DNA of 64,000 nucleotides from the NCBI GenBank assembly GCA_029582265.1, contig CM055830.1:28402538-28466537 (forward strand), written 5' to 3'. Below the pieces are notes generated by a model that saw only the letters and a program-made list of their open reading frames with translations, was not told the DNA's origin and searched no databases. This DNA is from Zoroaster sp. YZ-2022. Its lineage: Eukaryota; Echinodermata; Asteroidea; Forcipulatida; Zoroasteridae. Of the stretch, positions 19,805-30,300 are shown piece after piece (positions within the stretch are counted from its first letter, which is position 1; each line of letters begins with the position of its first letter). The position numbers were made by a program, and so were the translations under genes.

Positions 19805-22800
19805 TTAAAGTTCACACAGTTCATAGTCGCCTCTTCTCATCCACGCTGGAGGATTGCGTGTTCTTCCAAATCTAGTAACAGGGTATTGAACGGTCAGAAT
19901 CTGCAGCATCATGGTTGTCCAAGTCATCCACCTTGGTTGACTGTATGTCCTGCCATGTTGGTATAGGTGATACGTTTCTGGTTGAACTCCTCTCCCATTC
20001 TGTTTGAGGGCCCTCGGTCGGTGAATGAACATCGGTGGCAGTCCCCTCTGAAGTATCTCGCTGCTTGTAGGGTTTAAGCCGGTCATAATGTTCTGGATCC
20101 GATAGTTGGCATCAGATAACTTTTGGGTGATCTTGTAGGGGCCTTTCCAGAAGGATTGTAGTTTCGGGCTTCGATTCTGCTTCAGCCTATAGGTGTAAAG
20201 CAAAACTAGTTCCCCTTATCTAAAAGGATCCCCACATTGCTTTAAATCATACAACCGTTTTTGTCGCTCCTGTGCAGAAAGCGTATGATCACGCACTTGT
20301 TGGTATGCTTCTCTAAGGTTATTCTGGACTCTCAAGGCGAAAGCATCACTGGTCTCTTCTGGTTGATCTGGGCCTTTCCCTGCCAGCAAATCAAGGGGAA
20401 TGTTGATCTCTCTACCCAGCATGAGAAGGTTGGGTGAAGCTCTGGTAGATGCATGTTCGCTGGCCCAGTATGCCATCATGATGTGTGGCAAGTGGTCATC
20501 CCAATCAGTTTGGTCTTCCCTCACGTACGTCGCTAGCATGGCCTGCAGAGTCCGGTTAAAGCGTTCCACGAGACCGTCAGATTGTGGGTGGTAAGCTGTC
20601 GTCCTTGACTTCTTGATCCCTAATAATCGGCAAATCTGTTGGAACAGTGTTGATTCAAAATTGGTGCCCTGGTCACTGTGTATAGTGTACGGGACTCCAA
20701 AACGGCAAATTACATCATCCACAATCAGACGAGCCACTGTTTCTGCTTCCTGGTTGGGCATGGCAAAAGACTCGGTCCACTTGGTGAAGTAGTCACAGAC
20801 CACCAAAACATAGCGGTTTCCTCTGTTCGATATTGGAAATGGGCCCATGACATCAACTGCCAACCTTTCCATGGGTGCCCCCACTGGAACTTGGACAAGC
20901 GCAGCCCGCCGTTTTGGGTTTGGGGTCTTCTTGCTTTGACACTCGGGACACTGGCGAATCCACAATTTAATATCTTTGCTACACCCAATCCAGTAATACT
21001 TATTTCTGACCTTGGGAACAGTCTTTGATATGCCCAAATGTCCACCGCCTGGCCCATCGTGAGCTGCTGTCATGACTTGCTGTCGGAGGGAAATAGGAAC
21101 AACCAGCAAGAGACGTGAACCTTCCCCAACATCATTGGTCCATCGCCGATAAAGACAGCCCTGGAGAAGTTCCAACTGTTCCCACTGAAACCAATGGCCT
21201 TTGGTCACTCTATCCAGGCCACTGACAGTCGCACCATCTGGCCTCTGCCCAGCTTGCTTCCACTTGATGACTGCCGCCAGGGTGGGGTCGTTTTGTTGGG
21301 CCCTACGTATCTCACCAGGATCCCAGCCAGGTAGGAACACAGCGTTACACTCTCCACCAGCAGATGGGTATCGGGACAATGCGTCTGCATTTCGATGTTT
21401 AGTGCCCGGGCGATGCTGCACATCAAACTCGAAAGTATTAAGGATGTCCAACCAACGTGCAACCTGCCCTTCTGGTTCCTTGAAGCTACATAACCATCTG
21501 AGCGAACCATGATCGGTACGCAGCAAAAAGCGTCGCCCATAGAGATAATGTTTGAAGTGGCGGACAAAAGTGACAACTGACAGAAGCTCTCTCCTTGTAA
21601 CACTGTACCGTCTTTCTGCCTTGCTTAATGATCGACTAGCATATGCTATAACTTGTTCTCTTCCATTTTGGACCTGGGAAAGGACAGCACCTATTCCTTT
21701 GTCGCTGGCATCAGTGTCCAGTATGAAAGGCAGATCAAACTCTGGATATGCTAAGACAGGAGCAGTTGTCAGCTTCATCTTCAAACCCTCAAAAGCATTG
21801 GAGCACTCACTAGTCCATTTGAACTTCACATTTTTCTGCGTCAACCGATGGAGAGGTTCGGCTATCCCAGCGAAATCTGGGATGAACTTACGATAATATG
21901 AGCAGAGACCCAAGAAGCTGCGGACGTCAGTCAGGTTACAAGGGGTAGGCCAATCTTTCACACGCTGTGTCTTTGTTGGGTCTGTGGCGATGCCCTCAGC
22001 TGAGACTATGTGGCCCAGATAGGTGACTTTCTGACGAGTAAGAAAACATTTTTTGGGTTTTAATTTTAATCCTGCATTTTGAAGTGCATCAAATACTTGT
22101 GAAAGCCGAGCTAAGTGTTCATCAAACCCCTTCGAGTAGATAATAACATCGTCCAAGTAGATCAGGCAGATCTTCCAATGGAGCCCCTGTAAAACAATCT
22201 CCATCAATCGCTCAAAGGTACTTGGGGCATTGCATAACCCGAATGGAAGTACATTAAACTCGAATAGGCCCGCACCAGTTGTAAAGGCAGTTTTCTCACG
22301 GTCATCTGGATGTACCTCTGTCTGCCAATAACCGGAGGCAAGATCAAGGGTTGAAAACCAACAGGAACCAGCTAAGGAATCTAAACTATCGTCGATGCGA
22401 GGCAAGGGATATGCATCTTTTTTAGTTACCTGATTAAGATGCCTATAATCTATGCAGAACCTTAGGGTACCGTCTTTCTTCTTAACCTCCTGTTCCAGCA
22501 TGTCGCTTATCTGTCGTTGAACCTCTTCCCTTTGGTAGATAGGCGTCCGTCTGGCATGCTGCTTAATCGGAGGAGAGCTTTCGGTGTCAATCCGATGGAG
22601 AAACTTGTTAGTTCGCCCCAATCTGCCATCCTCACCCATAAAGGCACCCTGGTGTCTTAACAGCAAACCATGCAGAGCTTCTTTTTGGTTCTCCCCCAAA
22701 CCAACAGAACTTCGGTCAAACATTTCTTGAAGGGGCGAATCCAGTGCAGCAGGTGGGTATGACAAGTCTTCACTCGAAGCCACTTCACTCGCTTGCTGCA

Positions 22801-23449
22801 CCATGGCAACATTGGTCCCCCTGTATAAAATGATATCTGATGTTGTGGGGTTAATAACACGCAAAGGCACAATTATTTGTTTCGGGTTAACCAGGGTCCT
22901 GCCTACTAAAACACCACAGGAATGCTTACAGTTTTGAGGTGTTGCCTCTACAACTCCGTTGTTTGGCAACTTGCCCCTCACATGGATTTTACCAGGCAAG
23001 ATAACTTCAGATCGGGCCGGAATAGTGCTTGTTTCAGCTACACTTACCCGACAACAAATGGGGTTATTATTTTCTTTTCGCAACAAAACCTCAGTTTTAT
23101 TTATGATTAATTTGGGCCTTGAAAAGTCAAGCGTGGCATTGTATTTTTCCATAAAATCAGAGCCAAGAATACCGGCCTGGGTTACATTTGCAATGACGAC
23201 ATCCATCATAACACGTACTTTCCCTAGGTGGAACGTAATCGTTGCCTCACCAACGATGTCAAGAGGACTTCCATCTACGGTAACCAATGAACGTTTTAAA
23301 GGTCGGAGCCTTTTTCTAACTTCTTCTGGAAACGTTTCCCAAATTTCTGGGTGCAAGATTGAATGTGAAGACCCGGTATCAATTAAAAACCGAACATCAT
23401 GACCGTACACTCGGCCTTGAACAAAGAGTGACTGTCCACCAAATTTCAT
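19805..23449 (-). pseudogene. pol: Gypsy Pol: protease, RT, RNase H, integrase
   Basis: The open frame of 1077 residues (23449-20219) continues in the same frame past TAA 20216-20218 to 19805. Domains in order: aspartic protease (IDTGSSHSILH, about residue 23), RT with SGYWQTEV, FGLCNAPSTFERLM and YLDDVIIYS, RNase H (DTDASDKGIGAVLSQ), integrase zinc finger (GHLGISKT...CPECQ) and DDE core (DVMGPFP, SDQGTNFES, DGLVERFNRT). The integrase C-terminal domain (SFWKGPYKITQKL) lies after the stop. At the start of RT the text runs MLEQEVKKKDGTLRFCIDYR: the usual SPWxSPVVLV block is absent, a 15-16 residue in-frame deletion. The frame may extend upstream of 23449 and join gag by a frameshift. Confidence 0.9.
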
Positions 23450-23539
23450 GCTCAGGGTCTCATCAAATTCACCCGGCCAAGAGTCGACCCCCTTCTCGGC
23501 CGCAATTAGTTTCCCGAACTAGTCGCACCATGAGTGTTA

Positions 23540-24800
23540 GTCGCAACGGTGTTATCAGATTTGTTAGTAGGTGCATCATTAGTGTTATTATGAAATGAAC
23601 AGTTGGCCCGGATGTGCCCTTTTTGTTTGCATGTCTAACAAACTATTTCCTTCCTCGGTGTTGATTTCCTTATCTTTAACGATTCAACCATTTTAGACAG
23701 ATCATCAACCTTTTTACTTAGTTCTGCGAACCGATCAGAATGTTCGAGTTGGCCCTTTTCACTACCATTATTGACAGCCAGAGTAGAACCAGCTATAACC
23801 TCTTGAACTTTGGGATGGCCCAAGGCCTGGACACTAGTCGATGAACACATCTTTTGTTCTAATGAAAGCAACATCTCCTCTTCCATGGCCAAGGACAAGG
23901 CCTCATCTAAACTGGTTGGTTTACGCCGCCTTATCTCAAGACGAGTATGACGCGAGTCTAAGGCTTCAATGAATTGATCTTTGGCAAGATCTTCCCTAAT
24001 CACAACTGGAACCCCAGGATAGGCCCGATTGGTTAATCTACGGATGGCACTCGCTAACTCTGAGAGGTTTTCACCAGACTTTCGTGCCCTTGCTCTCAAC
24101 TGAACCTTGTACAGTTCGGTCTGATTAGACCGGTCAAACCTGTTCCTTAAAGATTTTACAACACTAGCATAATCGTTACGTTTCTCTACACATAAGTCTG
24201 TGTACACATGCAAAGCTGAACCTCGCAGTTTGACCGCTATAAACGAACATTTTTGGCCCTCTGTCCAGCCATTAATCGTGCTGCAAATTTCAAAATTGGT
24301 CAACCAATCTTCAAAAGTCATTGATACACCATCATAGGACTCGGGCATTACTATAGGCCTAGGTTCTTTTGCAAAACTACATTGAGTACCAGTCGTACAA
24401 GTTTGATCAACTTTATAATGATAAGATGGTGGAGGCGTACGTATCTTTTCTTTGCTACCGCTTGGTGTAGATGTGTATAATGGCTGGGGACACATGCTAG
24501 CGCATGGTGGTGTATAAATACTCAACACTTTTGTCAGATGCAACCTTCCTCTGGTCACTACTTCCTACTGGTAACGAGCCCTGCCGACTAGGCACGGCAA
24601 TGTTACCTTCATCTGTCCTACATGTAATCGGTGCCCCTACAAATGTGTTTTGCACATAAGTAGCTAGAAATGACTCCCCGTCAGTGGAGTCTGCTGAAAG
24701 TGCTGTGCTAGAGGACTGTGTATGAGAGAAAGCCCCAGGGGAGTCTTGACCAACCCCCTTGACCATCACCGAATGTCGTTGGAATTCACCATAAATTTCG
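23540..24800 (-). pseudogene. gag: Gypsy Gag with zinc knuckle interrupted by TAG
   Basis: The open frame 24558-23635 includes a capsid-like region (FEDWLTNFEICSTINGW, LRNRFDRSNQTE) typical of Ty3/Gypsy Gag, then a coiled segment (FAELSKKVDDLSKMVESLK). The frame ends at TAG 23635-23637, which falls inside the nucleocapsid zinc knuckle between its first cysteine and TCKQKGHIRANC. The frame then continues for about 30 codons. A further frame at 24769-24497 probably holds the N-terminus, one shift away. The TAG could be a readthrough signal, but its place inside the knuckle argues for a mutation. Confidence 0.75.
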
Positions 24801-25347
24801 TCAATCTCAGCTTCTCAAGCTCTAATTGACTGTCTTAAATTCATATATTTACTAACAGTATTTTTGTCATCCATCTTAGCATCTGATTAGTAGAGTAGTA
24901 ACGTGCTAAATAGTAAAATGTAAATGAGCATGAAGCGACACTGTTCTAATTTTTATTTTATTTAGTCCTATTTTGGTTTATTTTAAACTCAAATTTTATA
25001 GCTTCAACTTCAAAATAACTTCAAAACAGGTGTCCCTCTGCACCACAGCACAAACAAAAATGTTGGCTCCTTTATGCCAACGAAATGGACTTGACGTTCA
25101 CCCTACCATGTCTGCGTAGCAGCAAAACTACTGTCACTTTTCAACAAATTCCAACAAAAATTAATTAAGCTTATTATTATTACTGAGGGGCAAAATTTAC
25201 TACATTACAAAAAAGTAGGTTTGGGAAACCCTGTTTAGTAAAGACAACTAAAATGAGGGTGAACGAACGAGGACTCGTTTCCACCTAGAACACCCAAACC
25301 AACCCTTTGGCGACAGAGGGAATGAACAGCCGTCCAATTGTTCTTAC

Positions 25348-25494
25348 CGATACTGCTGAGTTTCAAGTGAATGCGAGGCTCTGAGTTTGGTGACGAGGAT
25401 AGCCATAATGTGGATCAGAAAGTACAGATTAATCAGGATGACGACTATTATTGGGATAATGATGAGTTTAGAATAATCGTAGCTTATCCAACAT
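25348..25494 (-). CDS. CRHR-like: CRF-receptor-like GPCR, exon for TM5 and ICL3
   Basis: 147 bp between acceptor CATGCAG and donor GTAAGAAC. It encodes CWISYDYSKL (the conserved extracellular Cys-Trp), TM5 (IVVILINLYFLIHIMAIL) and VTKLRASHSLETQQYR. The TKLRAS...ET-x-QYRKA string across the junction with the next exon is characteristic of CRF receptors and insect DH44 receptors. Phase is 2 in and 2 out. Confidence 0.9.
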
Positions 25495-26564
25495 CTGCAT
25501 GAAAGAAACGGAAAGAAAGGAAGTTGTTACTTTCAGATCCCTTGCAGAACGTTATCATTATACGAAAAGTTTTGTTATATCACTGTTTGCAAGTATTATA
25601 TGTTAATTAATACGAATTAATACGAAACTACTGGAGCATTTTCGCTATTTTGTCGCTAACGATACAATAAACTTGACATGAACCATGACACCTGGGAGAC
25701 TGTAGCTAGCAACAGAACAGCTTAATTGGAAACAACAACTCTCTACTCGTCTCAAAAGGGGAGAGATCACCATCCTGAATGCTGCTGATGACAAACGAGC
25801 GAGACGCAAAGCCAGACAGTGCGAACCCAACACAACAAACTCAACCAGATGCACCAGCCTTTACATGCCAGGGCTGCAACATAATTTGCAAGTCTCGCAT
25901 TGGACTATACAGCCACGCAAGACGATGCTCTTCAGTCACTTAGACGGCGCTACTCTGTGAAGATTGACGGATGCCATGTATACAATAAACTATTAAGCAG
26001 AAACTTTCACAGGTTGGTTTTGATACAATCATATATTTTATTTCTTAACAAGTATGAAGACATTCACAGACATATTTACATGTATATACTGCCTTTCCAG
26101 TCATATTATTTTAAACATCATTCAGAAAAATAGCATCTACAATAGTAGCTAGATATGTTGATACACCTTGACACAGTAACATAATTATCTATAACTGAGA
26201 AGTCTAATATCAAGTATCCCCCACCCCGTCAAAGTTTGGTGTTTTCAATATGGCTTGGATAGATATCGCGCCGCCAAATGTTACCAATGCCATTTTTTTT
26301 TTAGAATTATAAAATAACAGGTCACTGTTTCAATCCATGCCTTATATATAACCAAGGGGCTCAACTCCCGGCGGAGGGGTTTCTCCAATATTGTTATATA
26401 GGCGTGGCCAATGCAATCATTCCCCAATCATTTGTTAAACAAATTATTCCATATGTCTGCATCAAATCTATAAAAAAAAAGATTAAGAAAATGTATAATT
26501 CTTCATGATCCCTCCCAGCCCTAAATGTAAAAAATGGGTTTGAGCCCTTACATAGGCTACTTAC
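25495..26564. other. GPCR intron, no gene seen
   Basis: AT-rich intron between the TM5 and TM4 exons; nothing coding recognised. Confidence 0.4.
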
Positions 26565-26622
26565 TTTTCTGAATAGAGGTGGTTTAAGATAACGAATGCT
26601 ATGATGAACGGCAATGGACCAC
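26565..26622 (-). CDS. CRHR-like: CRF-receptor-like GPCR, short exon for TM4
   Basis: 58 bp between acceptor TTTACACAG and donor GTAAGT. Read in phase 1 it encodes GGPLPFIIAFVILNHLYSE, continuing GWG from the previous exon into TM4. The class B1 GWGxP-x-P motif spans the junction. A short exon here is usual for the family; this one is about 3 bp shorter than I expect. Confidence 0.85.
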
Positions 26623-26689
26623 CTGTGTAAATAAGAAACAAATAATAATGTGGAATTCAGTTTATTTAGTGGTGGAACATTTTGAAAAT

Positions 26690-26810
26690 ATTGATGTTAA
26701 CAGGGCATGGAATAAGAGTGCTAGTTTTAGATTAACTCTGAACAGACTACTACTTAGATAAGGTCATATTACCGTCGCTAAATGAGCCAGTAAATTTCAT
26801 TCACTGTTTT
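26690..26810. repeat. Fragment of MITE family also at 33792 (inverted)
   Basis: AACAGGGCATGGAAT...GTGCTAGTTTTAGATTAACTC matches the reverse complement of the right half of the repeat at 33792-33953. Confidence 0.5.
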
Positions 26811-27046
26811 CTTCTTAAACTACGACACTAGGCTGTTTTTTTTATATACCCTACTGCTTGGTTTCCCATGGTTTTGCACTTCAAAAATCATATCCGTTTT
26901 GGTCTCAACAAATGGGGTATGGTCCCTCAAGAGCCTCAAAGTCACGTGACTTCTTAATAATGCGGTTATTGTTGTTAAAATAAGCTGTAAGTTGGTATAA
27001 TGACCCTTGAAAGACAAGTGATGGGTGATTTTATGCCAAGCATTAT

Positions 27047-27791
27047 GGCCCTGTCACACTGTTGCGTATGAGAGAAACGTAAGAGTTGCGTATGAAAATT
27101 CATAATATAATTTTCATACGCACAAAAAGCCCTTGAAAATACAGAATTGTGCGTATACTTACCGTATTGAACCTATGCGTAGCGTATGACCAGCGTATGT
27201 CAGCGTATGACCAGCGTATGTCAGCGTATGAACAGCGTATGCCCAGCGTATGGCCAGCGTACTCTGCGTATGGCTAGCGTATGAGTAGCGTATGAACTGC
27301 GCATGCCCAGCGTACCGCCTATCCGCCTATCACGTGACAAAGTTGTACGTTAAATACGTTACTCAATCGTCTAGCATACGCCAAGATGTCTATATACGTT
27401 GCAGATACGTCAGACATACTTTAGAAGTACGTTACTCATGCGCTATCAATGCGCTATCAATACGCTAGCTGTACGGTACACCTTCATGCCAACGTATGGC
27501 AACTTATGTCCAGCGTACTCGACCTATGAGTAACGTACCTATATCGTACCTCTAGCGTATTCAGCGTATGCCTAGCGTATGCTTAGCGTATTAACCGTAC
27601 GTCCGCATACGCACAACATTTTTAAGCATTCTTAAAAATTTATTTCTGCCTCAGCGTATGCCAGCGTATGCCACCGTGCTTGAAACGTATACAACCTATG
27701 CCTAACGTACCCCTAGCGTATGTCAGCGTATAAGTGATAATTTTCATACGCTGGCATACGCTAGTACGATACGCAACAGTGTGACAGGGCC
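27047..27791 (+). mobile_element. 745-bp nonautonomous inverted-repeat element full of GCGTATG words (copy 1)
   Basis: Termini are GGCCCTGTCACACTGTTGCG and its reverse complement, flanked by AT on both sides (27045-27046, 27792-27793). The interior is dozens of degenerate CAGCGTATG or CATACGCTG words, changing strand towards the ends, with no ORF. An inverted copy lies at 62532-63269. An AT duplication suggests an ISL2EU-like transposase, low certainty. Confidence 0.75.
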
Positions 27792-29686
27792 ATTACTGCT
27801 TAAGAAAATATTAGCACTATAGGGTCATAACTGGGTAAAATGTTGGGTCAAAGGTCAAAAATGATCGTCCCTTTAAATATAATACTTTGATTCTTTCTCG
27901 GTACCAATATCGCTCAATATCATTGTTAATTAACACCAAGGTTTGAAAAACATTTATTTCAAAACCAACCTGTTTTTAAACACCATAACTTGGTGTTTAA
28001 TGTATATATTGCGAACCCAGCATATGTTTTGCGACGCCCCCTGTGTAAAATACCGTAACACCAGCGTTTGAAATGAATTCATATTTACCAAAATTATGTT
28101 TTGTATTGTGGTCATACACTGTGTAAAACGTTTATAAAGTTATGTAAAAGTTCTTCAAAGATAGCATGAAAAGATCTTCTTTCCGCCCGCCACAAGAGGG
28201 TATAATATGAGCATTGATGACGTTAAAAAAGGTATTTTGATAGGTACATGTCTGTGACAATTATAACACATTCAAGTTGTTAGCGATTAAGCAAAATGAA
28301 GGATGCATCTCTTTTGGTTCAAGAAAAATGATTGTTCATAATATTTACTTTGGTTTAGAGTAATTCGACACCTGATGTCGTATTTATGACGTTATACTGA
28401 ACAAAATTAACCAGGTTCTCAGAGGGTGGTTTAAAACACTTTACATGATAGTAGCAATTTAAGATATCTTTATGTCTACTGTGAATAACATTATATGAAA
28501 AAGGTCCAACATTGGTAGTTAGAAATTACATTTCAACCACTTAGTTTCCAGTAAATTTATAATTAAATGTGCTTTATATATATATATTTTTTTTATTTGT
28601 CTGTGAGAAAAATGTCACATAATTATTACGAATAGTTCATTGCGATTATGAACAAATTTAGGATTTATGTTTTGGGGTTCAGGAAACATGAATTTTCAAA
28701 ATGTTTAATTAAATTAATGGTAATTCGACCCTGATGACGTAATTATGGAATCATAATATTTAGGCACATGTACATAATAAGGCCAATGATAATACCAAGT
28801 ATGACAATTTAATGACGTTTACGTTTAGGGTGAACATTCTGGAGGGAAGTTACTGAGAAGAAGAAATGCAGAAAAATATAAACTCAAACAATTCCAATAG
28901 GTGTTCGTGTGTACCCAAACACATTATTAAGTATGTATGCAATTATTATTTGAAGCCTATTTGATGCGCATGATTATTGACCTAAGCTCGATTATTCAGT
29001 GCTACTTGATATACCTAATTAACAATGACCATGTAGGCGATGTGACCTTTGCTTACAAATGCGGTCACTTGACGCCGACCACAGCCGGGCAAAACACACC
29101 CGTGAGTTGTTCTCTGTGTGTACTTTACATGTGCTGATGTCAACGAAGACCTGTGGCCTCTCATCAAATAACGCTTTTCAGTGAAATTGTTAGCGATATT
29201 ATTATCATATTTTCAAATAGGCCGTGGGATGATCCCCCAAATTTGTTAGTTCTGTGGTCTCCGTCAAAAAACTATTCAATTCTAGGCTTAAAATTCGTAG
29301 AAAATTCTAGTTACTTCGATTACAAAATTCGCCAAGCCGAAAAGTTGCACATTATTTGATAAATCACGAATTTATTAAGTAAATTTAACAATGGCTTGTA
29401 CAAAATCAAACGATGACTATACCACGGTCGGCCAAGCACAGCGCGTTTGTCAGGTACGTTGGCCAATGATACGGCGTTTTTCTGCGAGCTTCGGCAAAGC
29501 AAGATGGCGTATTCTTCCGACATGTCTAACACGTCGACTTGTGATGGGAATGTTCGAAGAGAGTTGTCAAACAGGCCTTGTTTATTGTTTTATGCATATT
29601 TCTGACACAAAATCTAAATTAGTCAAGTTCAGTAAGAATAGCTATGCCAAATGTAGGCAGTGTAGTAACCGATGGTGAAAGTTTAA
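27792..29686. other. GPCR intron, AT-rich, no gene seen
   Basis: No coding or repeat structure I can support apart from scattered microsatellites such as (TA)n near 28577. Confidence 0.35.
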
Positions 29687-30300
29687 AGGGTCTATGAAGT
29701 GTGTTTTGTCTTAATTTATTTGTTATTGTTATTTTATCAGTTGATCTGAATATAACACAATTTTAAGTTTGTTTTGTGTCTTGAGTGGATTTTTTTAAAT
29801 TGTAATTAAACTTAAAAAAAAGTTTATTTTTTTCAAGTTTTGCACGATGCGAGGTGGCGCTATTCGTGACGTACACTTGGGCAGAGAACAAAGCAAACAA
29901 AGGTTTTCATCGTTTGCTAACATGCCTTTTTAACCCATTATTGTTGGCCATCATTGTTGCCCCTACACGACTTATTTAATAAACGTGTACTTAAGTAAGA
30001 CTTGTAGCTTTGCATGGTGAAGAGTATGGATAAGTAAAGACTGTTGACATTAAAAACTTCGTGAAACTTCAATAGAGTGCCACGTAAACACGGGCTAGTG
30101 CTACAATCTCCTAGGTATACGTCACAGATTTTATGTTAATAAGGAGGAATGGGAGGAGCGCGGCGCCCTCCACTAAATTTAGAATTTAATTGCTTAATTG
30201 TACAAACGGACGCAGAAAAAAATGGACAAACGGCAAATATATTCTCCAATAGGCATACTTTATTGTTTACACTGTTAAAACGGTATATTTCATAGACCCT
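29687..30300. mobile_element. 614-bp MITE with TTAA target duplication
   Basis: Termini AGGGTCTATGAA and TTCATAGACCCT are inverted repeats, flanked by TTAA at 29683-29686 and 30301-30304. TTAA duplications and AGGG ends fit piggyBac or Kolobok type MITEs. No ORF. Confidence 0.7.

Larger units (their letters stand above)
19805..24900 (-). mobile_element. Ty3/Gypsy LTR retrotransposon, internal region (same sense as host gene)
   Basis: It contains gag (about 24,800-23,540) and pol (23,540-19,805) in normal order on the minus strand, within the GPCR intron between exons 25348 and 17090. No pair of LTRs could be aligned; only a 22-bp perfect direct repeat (starting 19337 and 25182) flanks it. 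Gag and pol each carry an in-frame stop, so it is an inactive copy. Confidence 0.8.

Noticed and set aside
20400..22900. Several plus-strand frames over the Gypsy pol region
   Set aside because: Antisense shadows of a recognised Pol reading frame with no motifs of their own.
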